A stretch of DNA of 64,000 nucleotides from JACKAF01 sp041391485 (GTDB taxonomy: Bacteria; Bdellovibrionota; FAC87; UBA2466; JACKAF01), in NCBI GenBank assembly GCA_041391485.1, contig JAWKNY010000016.1, positions 1-64,000 of the forward strand, given 5' to 3'. The position numbers and the translations under genes were made by a program. This document shows positions 26,074 to 34,251 of this stretch, one piece after another (the first letter of the stretch is position 1; the number at the start of each line of letters is the position of its first letter). The notes beneath the pieces are model-generated. The model was not told where the DNA came from. It ran no database searches and saw only the letters and a list, made by a program, of their open reading frames with translations.

Positions 26074-26913
26074 ATGGCTCTCACTCTACGTACGAATATT
26101 CCTGCGCTCAACGCACAGTTCAACCTCAATCGTGCCGATCGCTCTCTTCGTGGTACTTACGAAAGAATTTCGAGTGGTAAACGGATCAACCGTGCCGCAG
26201 ATGATGCCGCCGGGTTGGCCATTTCAGACCAACTTCGCGCTGACATCCGATCTCTCGTGCAAGGCGTGCGCAACGCAGAAGACGGTTTGTCTCTCGTTCA
26301 AGTTTATGAAGGTGGTACTCACGAAATCTCCGACATGCTCATTCGTCTCCGCGAGCTGGCGATGCAAGCCGCTACCGATACAGTGAGTGATCGCGAACGA
26401 TCTCTTATCATGCACGAAGTAGAAGAGATTAAGCGCGAAGTCGATCGCATCGCTTACAGCACCAAATTTATCGGCCAGGATCCTCTCCTTGCCGGAGAAC
26501 AACTCGATCTTCAATTTCAAGTTGGCAAAGACAACGATGAAAACACCGATCGCATTCTCTTCGATCCAGGTAACTTAGATCTCACCGCTTCTGGTTTGGC
26601 GGTAGACGGTTTGGATTTCAGTGAACGTGACGGCGCCCGCGACTCGCTCGAAGTCATCGACGAAGCCATCTTTGAAATCAACTCCGTCCGCGCTCGCGTC
26701 GGTTCGTCGCAGTCACGCTTAGAAACAACCATCAACTCTGGAAACATTCAGATCGAAAACCTGTCAGCTGCACAGTCACGCATCTTAGACGCTGACATGG
26801 CCGCAGAGTCGACCGATCTCATGCAGAGGGAAATGCTCCGCCAGGCGGGAACGATGGTGCTGTCCGCAGCGAACCAATCGCCCTCTACGGTGCTCAAGCT
26901 CTTGAACGGTTAA
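26074..26913 (+). CDS. fliC: Flagellin
   Basis: The 279-residue flagellin has both conserved ends: an N-terminal D0/D1 region (NIPALNAQFNLNRADRSL, ISSGKRINRAADDAAGLAIS, LVQGVRNAEDGLSLVQ) and a C-terminal D1/D0 region (INSVRARVGSSQSRLETTI, AAQSRILDADMAAESTDLM, MVLSAANQSPSTVLKLLN). The variable middle domain is nearly absent, about 50 residues, which makes a thin filament. TTGGAGG lies six bases before the ATG. The gene is monocistronic: a long untranslated leader precedes it and an unrelated GAF-domain gene follows. Bacteria of the Bdellovibrio type carry several flagellins of this size. Confidence 0.97.
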   Translation: MALTLRTNIPALNAQFNLNRADRSLRGTYERISSGKRINRAADDAAGLAISDQLRADIRSLVQGVRNAEDGLSLVQVYEGGTHEISDMLIRLRELAMQAATDTVSDRERSLIMHEVEEIKREVDRIAYSTKFIGQDPLLAGEQLDLQFQVGKDNDENTDRILFDPGNLDLTASGLAVDGLDFSERDGARDSLEVIDEAIFEINSVRARVGSSQSRLETTINSGNIQIENLSAAQSRILDADMAAESTDLMQREMLRQAGTMVLSAANQSPSTVLKLLNG

Positions 26914-26956
26914 TCCGCTCTTGCCTTTAGCCTGTAAAAACCGCATATAAGCTTTG

Positions 26957-27592
26957 ATGGACGCTCTCTTAAGGGAATACATTCAAAGCCGCTTATCGGC
27001 CCAGCCCGTACGGTTAGAGTGGCTGGAGACAAAACAAGCAGAAGCCGACAACGAGTTTCCGGTGAATTTCGCTGGAAAGCCCCTAGCTGCCATTCGGTGC
27101 TCAGAACGCTTGGACGAGAACCATCGAACGGCGGTAGAAGCACTCGCCGCACAACTTGCGGTTCTCTCCGTGTCCCGGTCCCCTTCGGCGGCGATTCAGC
27201 TTGATAAGGTCATCGCCACCTTGCACGAGCAGAACACTCACTTCGATTGGACCGGCATTTACGTACTCAAAGGCGAGGCCCTCCACTTGGCTGCCTTTCG
27301 CGGAAGCCCTTCTCCCCACGCAATCATCCCTTCGGCGAACGGTATCTGCGGCGCCGCGGTTCAGGAAAACCAAACGTTGAATATTCCAGATGTCGCAGCC
27401 GATCCGCGCTACCTCTCTTGTGACTTTAGAACGCGCTCGGAAATCGTAGTCCCCATTAGGGACGCCTCTGGGAAGGCCATAGGCGAAATCGACATCGACT
27501 CTCACCTTCCCGCTGCGTTTAGGGAGCAGGATGCCAGACGGCTAGAAGAACTGGCTTTAGAGCTTGCCCCGGTAGTGGTAGACTTAATCTAA
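26957..27592 (+). CDS. GAF-domain protein related to free methionine-(R)-sulfoxide reductase
   Basis: The 211-residue protein has an N-terminal helical region and a GAF domain from about residue 75. The block FDWTGIYVLKGEALHLAAFRG, GICGAAV (C131), IPDVAADPRYLSCDF (C155) and SEIVVPIRDASGKAIGEIDIDS reproduces the fRMsr layout. Those enzymes use three Cys; the first (in a GkxACxxI context) is replaced here by SPHAII, while the other two are kept. It may therefore be a reductase with altered recycling or a sensory GAF protein. ATG 26957 is preferred to TTG 26954. Confidence 0.72.
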   Translation: MDALLREYIQSRLSAQPVRLEWLETKQAEADNEFPVNFAGKPLAAIRCSERLDENHRTAVEALAAQLAVLSVSRSPSAAIQLDKVIATLHEQNTHFDWTGIYVLKGEALHLAAFRGSPSPHAIIPSANGICGAAVQENQTLNIPDVAADPRYLSCDFRTRSEIVVPIRDASGKAIGEIDIDSHLPAAFREQDARRLEELALELAPVVVDLI

Positions 27593-27605
27593 CCCTAAAA
27601 ATCCT

Positions 27606-28046
27606 ATGGAAAATTTGATTAAACTTCGCGACCCTGGGGCGTATTTCTTCAAAAAGCCTTCGAAAATCGCCATTCGGCTCAACCGTAACGCTTTGATTGT
27701 GTTCCATCACCCCACCCTTGAGGGGTGTGGAATGGTCCTGCACGAGGCCTCGCACACGACACGGGAGCTGGTGGAAAAGTTGGACACCTTACTCGCAAAA
27801 ACAAAGAGCCACTTGAACGGCAAACAAACTAGTTTTGAAGCGAAGATTTTTGGGTTGAGCTATTACCAGGAAATTCTCGTCGTCACCATTTACCAGTGGA
27901 TGAAGAAGAACAAGATCGAGATCAGCGCCCAAGACATCGGACGCAATGTCCGAAGAAATGTTGTCATCGATTGCTCCACTGGAAATGTCGGTGTCCGCTA
28001 CGCTGAGAACTACTCGGCCGAAGAAAGCGCTACCGCAAGCGCCTAA
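27606..28046 (+). CDS. CheD-like protein lacking the catalytic cysteine
   Basis: This 146-residue protein resembles CheD, the chemoreceptor glutamine deamidase. The C-terminal half FEAKIFGLS, then IEISAQDIGRNVRRNVVIDCSTGNVGVRYAE, follows the CheD pattern of a GG/N-R-x-V-x-F and G-x-V-x-V strand. In the N-terminal half, where CheD has the active site GSCVxVxxxD...GMxH, this protein has RNALIVFHHPTLEGCGMVLHEAS, so the nucleophilic Cys is missing and the His is shifted. It may be a non-catalytic binding protein. It lies 600 bases downstream of flagellin, which fits a chemotaxis link. Stops overlap with htrA (CTAA). Confidence 0.6.
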   Translation: MENLIKLRDPGAYFFKKPSKIAIRLNRNALIVFHHPTLEGCGMVLHEASHTTRELVEKLDTLLAKTKSHLNGKQTSFEAKIFGLSYYQEILVVTIYQWMKKNKIEISAQDIGRNVRRNVVIDCSTGNVGVRYAENYSAEESATASA

Positions 28047-29137
28047 AAACTACCGGCGGTAACACCCGGCGGGTAAAGCAACTTCACACTCGCCTTCAGT
28101 TTCTTCTTGTTGCGAATGAAATAGACCACAATGGTTTCGCCTGCCTTTTTGTCGAGTACATAGTCTCGAATGTCCGCCAGCGTCTGCACCTTGTGGTTGT
28201 CGATTTGGTAGATCAGGTCCCCGCCTACCGGAATCACCCGCATGCCCCATATAAACTCCCGGGTCGCCGGTTGTATGTCCGCTCCGGCGGCGGGACTCCC
28301 TCTGTAAACCTCGGTGACCATCACGCCGTGGCGGCTGGGAATTTGAAAGTTGTTCAGCAAAGCCGCGGAAAAACCGACGCCCTCCACTCCGAACCACGGG
28401 CGAAGCACCTGACCGAACTGCATGAGTTGGTGGACGATCTTCTTGGCCGTGTCTCCGGAGATGGCAAACCCTACCCCCACACTCCCCCCGCTGGTGGAGA
28501 AGATCTGGGAATTGATGCCGATGATTTCACCGCCGCTATTCAACAAGGGGCCGCCCGAGTTGCCGGGATTGATGGCCGCGTCGGTTTGGATGACGTTCTT
28601 AATGGTGCGCCCGGTCTGCGCCTTGATCTCACGTTCTAGCGAGCTCACAATACCGACGCTTAAAGATCCGCCCAATCCGAACGGGTTTCCGATGGCGAGT
28701 ACCTTTTGGCCGACCTGCAGCGGTCCCCCGGCAAAGTCCAAAGCTTTGAACTTTTTGCCTTTCGCTTCAATCTTGATCACGGCGAGATCGGTATCCGGGT
28801 CCCGGCCGACGACTTTGGCGGGGTATTCCGACTTGTCGTGCAGCACCACCGCAATCTTCTGCGCCTGCCCCAAGACGTGATCGTTGGTGGCGACAAAACC
28901 GTCCTCGCTGATCACCACACCAGAGCCCACTCCTCGCTCCGGGTACACTTGGAAAAAGAAATCCTGCTTCAGGGTCACGGTCGTAATATTGACGACGGCG
29001 GGGTTGCAGTTCTTGTAGACATTGACGTTATTCTGCTCGTCAGGTTGCAGGCCTCCCCACGCTGGCGCGGCCACTAACGATAAAAAAAGGAGAAGCGCTC
29101 TAAATCGCTTCGATTTTTGCGGCAAGGATGAAGTCAT
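28043..29137 (-). CDS. HtrA/DegP-family periplasmic serine protease
   Basis: A signal peptide (RFRALLLFLSLVAAPAWG) precedes a trypsin-like domain with the triad His87 (NDHVLG), Asp117 (DPDTDLAVIKI) and Ser194 (NPGNSGGPLL). Other HtrA blocks are GSGVVISEDGFVATNDHV, VLAIGNPFGLGGSLSVGIVS and VGFAISGDTAKKIVHQL. One PDZ domain follows (about residues 255-360). The length of 364 residues fits DegS/DegQ-like enzymes with one PDZ. ATG 29137 gives the best signal peptide; ATG 29161 is an alternative. The start lies inside the 3' end of the upstream dehydratase gene, so the two are co-transcribed. Confidence 0.92.
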   Translation of the reverse strand: MTSSLPQKSKRFRALLLFLSLVAAPAWGGLQPDEQNNVNVYKNCNPAVVNITTVTLKQDFFFQVYPERGVGSGVVISEDGFVATNDHVLGQAQKIAVVLHDKSEYPAKVVGRDPDTDLAVIKIEAKGKKFKALDFAGGPLQVGQKVLAIGNPFGLGGSLSVGIVSSLEREIKAQTGRTIKNVIQTDAAINPGNSGGPLLNSGGEIIGINSQIFSTSGGSVGVGFAISGDTAKKIVHQLMQFGQVLRPWFGVEGVGFSAALLNNFQIPSRHGVMVTEVYRGSPAAGADIQPATREFIWGMRVIPVGGDLIYQIDNHKVQTLADIRDYVLDKKAGETIVVYFIRNKKKLKASVKLLYPPGVTAGSF

Positions 29138-29426
29138 TTTCAGAAAGCCCACCAATGGCATGGGTCCAGAGTGTAACGGTGACTTGGTTGTAATGGATGC
29201 TGATATCGGGGTGGTGGCCTTCGGCTTCCGCGATGTCCGCCATTTGGTTTACAAAGCGCATCGCCTCCACGAAGTTCTTGAACTTGAAGCCCTTCTCGAT
29301 TTTTTTCTCGCGCAGCTCCCAACCCGGAACTTTTTCAAGCCACTCGCGAGCTTTTTCGGCGGAAAAGGCCTCTACGCCGCCCTCGCAAGGCACGCATTTT
29401 TGTTTGACCAAGTCGCAACTAGACAT
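29100..29426 (-). CDS. phhB: Pterin-4a-carbinolamine dehydratase
   Basis: The 108-residue protein recycles the tetrahydropterin cofactor after aromatic amino acid hydroxylation. It has the family active-site pattern EGHHPDISIHYNQVTVTLWTHAIGGLS near residues 67-93, with the three conserved His and the Trp, preceded by PGWELREKKIEKGFKFKNF. It carries three extra N-terminal Cys (SSCDLVKQKCVPCEGG), including CxxC, which many bacterial members share. AGAGG lies six bases before the ATG. The partner phenylalanine hydroxylase is 14 kb away. Downstream htrA overlaps its end. Confidence 0.93.
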   Translation of the reverse strand: MSSCDLVKQKCVPCEGGVEAFSAEKAREWLEKVPGWELREKKIEKGFKFKNFVEAMRFVNQMADIAEAEGHHPDISIHYNQVTVTLWTHAIGGLSENDFILAAKIEAI

Positions 29427-29441
29427 TTTGAACCTCTTTTA

Positions 29442-29470
29442 GGCCCCCGAGACTAACCCAGAAGGGGGCC
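29442..29470. repeat. GC-rich inverted repeat in the phhB leader
   Basis: GGCCCCC (29442-29448) and GGGGGCC (29464-29470) form a 7-bp stem around 15 bases. On the minus strand the hairpin ends five bases before the AGAGG of phhB. It is too far from a U-run to be a terminator for that strand. A leader structure is possible. Confidence 0.35.
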
Positions 29471-29591
29471 CCTGAAAATAGCCAATCATTCTGTCGGTTT
29501 TAGGCCGCTAAAGTCCCCTCGTTGCATTGACACCGGAGGGACCACGGCCTAATCTGTGCCCGGCTTTTTCTAAGATCTGCGAGGGCGAGGC

Positions 29592-30809
29592 ATGGACGCG
29601 AAAAAAATTTCTTACAACAGCGCCGGAAAAATGGAAGTTCCGGATCACCCCATCATTCCTTTTATCGAAGGGGACGGCATCGGCCCGGACATTTGGGCCG
29701 CGTCGCAACGAGTTTTTGATGCGGCCGTAGAGAAACTCTACGGCGGAAAGCGCAAAATCGAGTGGCTGGAAGTGTTGGCCGGGGAAAAGGCCAAGAACGA
29801 GACCGGTGACTGGCTCCCGGAAGCCACCGTAGAGACGATCAAGGAACACCACGTGGCCATCAAAGGCCCACTTACCACCCCGGTGGGCGGCGGCTTTCGC
29901 TCACTAAACGTCACGCTGCGCAAGGTCCTAGACCTCTATTCCTGCGTACGCCCCGTGCGGTACTTCGACGGAGTGCCCAGCCCCATGAAGGCCCCGGAAA
30001 AGGTCAACATGGTCGTTTTCCGCGAAAATACTGAGGACGTATACGCCGGTTGGGAGTGGAAAAGCGGTTCCGACGAGGCCCACCGCGTCATCAGCTTCCT
30101 GAATAACGAGATGAAGTGCCGTATTTTGGATAGCTCGGGTATTGGTATTAAGCCGATTAGCCCCCAGAACACGCAGCGACTCGTCCGCATGGCGATCCAG
30201 TACGCCATCAAGCACAAGTTGCCGTCCGTGACCTTGGTACACAAGGGCAACATCATGAAATTTACGGAAGGGGCCTTCAAGGACTGGGGCTACGCTTTGG
30301 CAAAGGAAGAGTTTGCCGAACAGACCATCAGCGAAGAAGAACTTTGGGAAAAGCACGATGGCAAGGTTCCGAACGGGAAGATTGTCATTAAAGATCGCAT
30401 CGCAGATGCCATGTTCCAGCAGGCGCTCCTCCGCCCCGCGGAGTATTCCGTCTTGGCCGTTCCGAATTTGAACGGCGACTACCTCAGTGATGCGCTCATC
30501 GCTCAGGTCGGCGGCCTTGGCATCGGTCCTGGTGCAAACATCGGCGATCGCCACGCCGTTTTTGAGGCCACTCACGGCACCGCGCCCAAGTACGCCGGGC
30601 TCGACAAAGTGAACCCGGGCTCTGTCATTTTAAGTGGCGTGTTGATGCTCGAGCATCTGGGCTGGCAAGAGGCAGCCGATGCCATCATCAAAGCGCTTCA
30701 GGCGGCCATTTCCCAAAAGACAGTCACCTACGATTTTGCTCGTCAAATGGAAGGGGCACGCGAAGTGAAGTGTTCCGAGTTCGGGGATTGCATCATTAAG
30801 AATTTGTAA
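29592..30809 (+). CDS. icd: Isocitrate dehydrogenase (NADP+)
   Basis: The 405-residue enzyme converts isocitrate to 2-oxoglutarate. It has FIEGDGIGPDIW near residue 24, the substrate loop TTPVGGGFRSLNVTLRKVLDLY, the VVFRENTEDVYAG block, and AVFEATHGTAPKYAG. The Lys-Tyr of that last motif is typical of NADP-specific E. coli-type enzymes. The phosphorylatable Ser lies in the GGGFRSLN loop, so AceK control is possible though no aceK is seen. It leads the operon icd-mdh-sucC-sucD-ndk, with eight bases between icd and mdh. Confidence 0.97.
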   Translation: MDAKKISYNSAGKMEVPDHPIIPFIEGDGIGPDIWAASQRVFDAAVEKLYGGKRKIEWLEVLAGEKAKNETGDWLPEATVETIKEHHVAIKGPLTTPVGGGFRSLNVTLRKVLDLYSCVRPVRYFDGVPSPMKAPEKVNMVVFRENTEDVYAGWEWKSGSDEAHRVISFLNNEMKCRILDSSGIGIKPISPQNTQRLVRMAIQYAIKHKLPSVTLVHKGNIMKFTEGAFKDWGYALAKEEFAEQTISEEELWEKHDGKVPNGKIVIKDRIADAMFQQALLRPAEYSVLAVPNLNGDYLSDALIAQVGGLGIGPGANIGDRHAVFEATHGTAPKYAGLDKVNPGSVILSGVLMLEHLGWQEAADAIIKALQAAISQKTVTYDFARQMEGAREVKCSEFGDCIIKNL

Positions 30810-30817
30810 GGAGCCTT

Positions 30818-31750
30818 ATGAGAAGACCAAAAATCACCATTGTAGGTTCGGGAAATGTCGGCGCAACGGCAGCCCATTGGATTGTCAGCAAAGAGCTGGG
30901 GGACGTCGTCCTTGTCGATATCGCTGAGGGAATCCCTCAGGGTAAAGGGCTGGACCTTCTTGAAGCCGGGCCCGTTGAAGGTTTCGACTGCCGAGTCACC
31001 GGAACCAACGATTACGCCGCCACTGAAAACTCAGATGTGGTGGTCATCACGGCAGGTCTGCCCCGCAAGCCGGGAATGAGCCGAGACGATCTTCTCAAGA
31101 CAAACGCAAAGATTATGACCCAGGTAACGGAGCAGGTGGTGAAGTACTCGCCCAACTCCGTGCTCCTCATCGTCTCCAATCCGCTGGATGCGATGGCCTA
31201 CGTCGCCAAGAAAGTGAGCGGCTTCCCTCGCCAGCGCGTGATCGGGATGGCTGGTGTTTTGGATTCCGCCCGCTTCCGCACTTTTGTCGCCGAGGCGACC
31301 GGAGTCAGCGTAGAAGACGTTCACGGCTTTGTTTACGGTGGACATGGCGACACCATGGTCCCCATGGTCCGTTACTGCAGCATCTCGGGCGTACCTCTGA
31401 ACAAGTTTCTTTCCCAAGAGAAGATTGACGCCATTGTAGACCGCACGCGCAAGGGGGGTCTTGAGATCGTCAACTACCTGAAAACAGGTTCAGCGTTCTA
31501 CGCTCCCTCGTCCTCTGTCGTGCAGATGGTGGAAGCGATCGTACGAGACAAGAAGCGCATTCTTCCGTGCGCCGTTTGGCTTGAAGGCGAGTATGGCATG
31601 AAAAACCTGTTCGTCGGTGTACTAGCCCAGCTTGGCACCAACGGAATGGAAAAAGTCATCGAAATCGATTTGAACGAACAAGAAAAAGCCGGCTTAGCGG
31701 AATCTGCAGAAGCCGTCAAAGGCCTCATCGCCGCACTCGAGAACAATTAA
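30818..31750 (+). CDS. mdh: Malate dehydrogenase (LDH-like type)
   Basis: This 310-residue NAD-dependent enzyme has the Rossmann motif IVGSGNVGATAAHWI, the acidic NAD-specific residue in VVLVDI, the mobile loop AGLPRKPGMSRDDLLKTN with the malate-specific Arg residues, VSNPLDAMAYVAKKVSG, and the catalytic GFVYGGHGDTMVPM. The R-K-P-G-M-S-R loop marks malate and not lactate as the substrate. AAGGAG precedes the ATG. Its stop overlaps the sucC start on TAATG. Confidence 0.97.
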   Translation: MRRPKITIVGSGNVGATAAHWIVSKELGDVVLVDIAEGIPQGKGLDLLEAGPVEGFDCRVTGTNDYAATENSDVVVITAGLPRKPGMSRDDLLKTNAKIMTQVTEQVVKYSPNSVLLIVSNPLDAMAYVAKKVSGFPRQRVIGMAGVLDSARFRTFVAEATGVSVEDVHGFVYGGHGDTMVPMVRYCSISGVPLNKFLSQEKIDAIVDRTRKGGLEIVNYLKTGSAFYAPSSSVVQMVEAIVRDKKRILPCAVWLEGEYGMKNLFVGVLAQLGTNGMEKVIEIDLNEQEKAGLAESAEAVKGLIAALENN

Positions 31751-32910
31751 TGAATATCCACGAACACCAGGGAAAAGAACTGTTCCGAAAATTTAACCTT
31801 CCCGTGCCCAAAGGGCATGTGGCCTACACCGCGGATGAAGCCGTCAAAGCAGCGGACTCGCTGGGCGGCTCACTCTGGGTCGTGAAGGCGCAGATCCACG
31901 CCGGTGGACGAGGTAAAGGTGGCGGCGTCAAGATCGCTAAGTCCAAGCAAGAAGTGGCGGACTTCGCCAAATCCATGCTCGGCATGCAACTCGTCACCCA
32001 CCAGACGGGCCCGGAAGGAAAAGAAGTTAAACGCCTTCTCATCGAAGAAGGTGCCGCCATCGCGAAAGAGCTCTACCTGGCGGTGACCCTGGACCGAGCC
32101 AAAGCAAAGCTGGTCGTCATGGCCAGTACCGAGGGCGGGATGGACATCGAAAAAGTCGCCCACGAAACCCCGGAAAAGATCTTCAAAATTTGGATCAGCC
32201 CTGTCGTCGGGCTGCGATCCTTCCAAAGCCGATCTGTCGGACAGAAGCTGGGATTGACGGGCAACGCCCTGAAGCAGTTCCCAAGCTTTTTATCCAACCT
32301 CGTCAAACTCTACCAGGCTTACGATTGCTCGCTTGTGGAAATTAACCCGCTGATTTTGACCAAAGAGGGAAACCTAGTCGCACTCGATGCCAAATTGAAC
32401 TTTGACGACAATGCCCTTTTCCGCCACCCGGACGTGATGGAACTGCGCGATCCGAACGAAGAGGACGCCAACGAAGCCAAGGCCAAGCAGTTTGATCTCA
32501 GTTACATCAGCTTGGATGGCAACATCGGCTGTATGGTAAACGGTGCCGGGCTTGCCATGGCTACGATGGACATCATCAAGCTCGAAGGCGGCGATCCAGC
32601 GAACTTCCTGGATGTCGGCGGCGGCGCCACCGAGGAGAAGGTGCGCGAAGCGTTTAAGATCATTCTCGGTGACACCAAAGTACGGGCCGTACTCGTCAAT
32701 ATTTTCGGCGGCATCATGAAATGTGATGTAATCGCAGCAGGCGTCGTCGGTGCGGCACGAGAGTTGGGCATCAAGATTCCGGTCGTGGTTCGCTTGGAAG
32801 GGACCAACGTAAAGCAAGGCAAGCAGATCCTTGAGGATTCCGGACTCAAACTCATCACCGCAACCGGCATGAAAGAAGCCGCGAAAAAAGTCGTGGAGGC
32901 GGCAAAGTAA
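31750..32910 (+). CDS. sucC: Succinyl-CoA synthetase beta subunit
   Basis: The 386-residue ATP-grasp protein starts MNIHEHQGKELFRKFNLPVP, with VVKAQIHAGGRGKGGGVK near residue 45, LVEINPLILTKEGNLVALDAKLNFDDNALF near 195, and the C-terminal ligase domain NGAGLAMATMDIIKLEGGDPANFLDVGGGA near 260 and NIFGGIMKCDVIA near 318. It binds nucleotide and, with SucD, makes ATP or GTP from succinyl-CoA in the TCA cycle. It is translationally coupled on both sides by TAATG overlaps. Confidence 0.98.
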   Translation: MNIHEHQGKELFRKFNLPVPKGHVAYTADEAVKAADSLGGSLWVVKAQIHAGGRGKGGGVKIAKSKQEVADFAKSMLGMQLVTHQTGPEGKEVKRLLIEEGAAIAKELYLAVTLDRAKAKLVVMASTEGGMDIEKVAHETPEKIFKIWISPVVGLRSFQSRSVGQKLGLTGNALKQFPSFLSNLVKLYQAYDCSLVEINPLILTKEGNLVALDAKLNFDDNALFRHPDVMELRDPNEEDANEAKAKQFDLSYISLDGNIGCMVNGAGLAMATMDIIKLEGGDPANFLDVGGGATEEKVREAFKIILGDTKVRAVLVNIFGGIMKCDVIAAGVVGAARELGIKIPVVVRLEGTNVKQGKQILEDSGLKLITATGMKEAAKKVVEAAK

Positions 32911-33782
32911 TGAGCATCTTAGTAAACAAAAATACCAAACTCATCGTACAGGGAATTACCGGTAAGGCGGGTTCTTTTCACGCGCTCCAGTGCCGCGAGT
33001 ACGGAACCAAAGTCGTTGGCGGTGTCACTCCCGGCAAGGGTGGAAGCGATGTCGAAGGCATCCCCGTTTTTGATTCCGTAGAAGAAGCGGTCCTCAAAAC
33101 GGGCGCTGATACCAGCATGATTTACGTTCCGGCTCCTTTTGCGGCAGATGCCATCATCGAAGCGGCCGAGGCGGGGATTCGTCTGGTCATCTGCATTACG
33201 GAAGGCATCCCAGCACTCGACATGCTTCAGGTGAAGCACTACCTGCGCGATGCGGGCGTGACGATGGTTGGCCCCAACTGCCCCGGCGTTATCACACCCG
33301 GCGAGTGCAAAATTGGAATTATGCCGGGCTATATTCATAAGCCCGGAAAGATCGGTGTCGTCTCTAGAAGTGGTACACTGACCTACGAAGCGGTCCACCA
33401 GCTAACCGAGCGCGGCATTGGCCAATCGACTTGCGTCGGCATTGGTGGCGATCCGGTCAGCGGCCTGAATCACACTCAGGTCCTCCAGCTTTTTAATGAA
33501 GATCCGGACACCGAGGGCGTCATTCTCATTGGTGAAATTGGCGGAAGCGCCGAAGAGGAAGCAGCCGATTACATTAAAGGCCACATGAAAAAACCCGTTG
33601 TGGGTTTTATCGCCGGCCAGACAGCCCCTCCGGGAAAACGCATGGGCCACGCGGGAGCGATCATCAGCGGCGGAAGCGGCAAAGCCTCCGACAAGATTGC
33701 CGCTCTGGAGCGCGCTGGCGTGCGAGTGGCGATGAGTCCCGCCACGATGGGCGAAACCATGGAACAAGCTTTGAAAGGATAA
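32910..33782 (+). CDS. sucD: Succinyl-CoA synthetase alpha subunit
   Basis: The 290-residue protein has the CoA-binding Rossmann domain (GITGKAGSFHALQCREYGTKVVGGVTPGKGG), VGPNCPGVITPGECKIGIMPG near residue 120, and GRIGVVSRSGTLTYEAV-type KIGVVSRSGTLTYE. The phosphohistidine site is MGHAGAIISGGSGKASDKIAAL near 248. Spacing of four bases to ndk suggests one transcript. Confidence 0.98.
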   Translation: MSILVNKNTKLIVQGITGKAGSFHALQCREYGTKVVGGVTPGKGGSDVEGIPVFDSVEEAVLKTGADTSMIYVPAPFAADAIIEAAEAGIRLVICITEGIPALDMLQVKHYLRDAGVTMVGPNCPGVITPGECKIGIMPGYIHKPGKIGVVSRSGTLTYEAVHQLTERGIGQSTCVGIGGDPVSGLNHTQVLQLFNEDPDTEGVILIGEIGGSAEEEAADYIKGHMKKPVVGFIAGQTAPPGKRMGHAGAIISGGSGKASDKIAALERAGVRVAMSPATMGETMEQALKG

Positions 33783-33786
33783 GAAA

Positions 33787-34191
33787 ATGGAAAAGACCTT
33801 CGGAATCATTAAACCCAACGCGGTTCAAAAAAACCTGATCGGAAAGATTTTGACCCTGATTGAAGAATCCAACCTCAAGGTGGTTGAGGCGCGCATGGAG
33901 TCGCTCTCCAAATCACAGGCGGAAGGTTTTTACGCCGAACATAAGGAACGCCCGTTTTTCGGTAGCCTGGTCAGCTTCATGACCAGCGGCCCGGTGTTGC
34001 TGTTCGTGCTGGAAGGCGACAACGCCGTAGAAAACTACCGAAAGCTTATGGGAGCTACGGATCCCGCGAAAGCGGCTCCTGGCACCATCCGCAAGCTTTA
34101 TGCCGACAGCTTGGAAGCCAATTCTGTTCACGGTTCCGATAGCACGGCATCGGCGGCGCGAGAAGTCGCGTATTTCTTCGGGGATAAGTAA
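33787..34191 (+). CDS. ndk: Nucleoside diphosphate kinase
   Basis: The 134-residue protein starts MEKTFGIIKPNAVQKNLIGKIL and carries RPFFGSLVSFMTSGPV, the GATDPAKAAPGTIR block and NSVHGSDS with the phosphohistidine His115. It balances nucleoside triphosphates and could use ATP or GTP made by SucCD just upstream. The gene is last in the TCA operon. A dispersed repeat copy lies between it and the convergent L,D-transpeptidase gene. Confidence 0.97.
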   Translation: MEKTFGIIKPNAVQKNLIGKILTLIEESNLKVVEARMESLSKSQAEGFYAEHKERPFFGSLVSFMTSGPVLLFVLEGDNAVENYRKLMGATDPAKAAPGTIRKLYADSLEANSVHGSDSTASAAREVAYFFGDK

Positions 34192-34213
34192 GCCGCAGTC
34201 GGCCCGGAAAACA

Positions 34214-34251
34214 ATCCACAGCTTTGTCAAAAAAGGAACGTGGTACCTAAG
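34214..34251 (+). repeat. Dispersed repeat copy between ndk and the L,D-transpeptidase gene
   Basis: AAAAGGAACGTGGTACCTAAG at 34231-34251 is the exact reverse complement of 18020-18040, and ATCCACA at 34214-34220 lies ten bases away as at the other locus. The copy overlaps the last codons of the L,D-transpeptidase gene. Its DnaA-like box reads CAATCCACA and is less good than the one at 18051. Confidence 0.6.
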
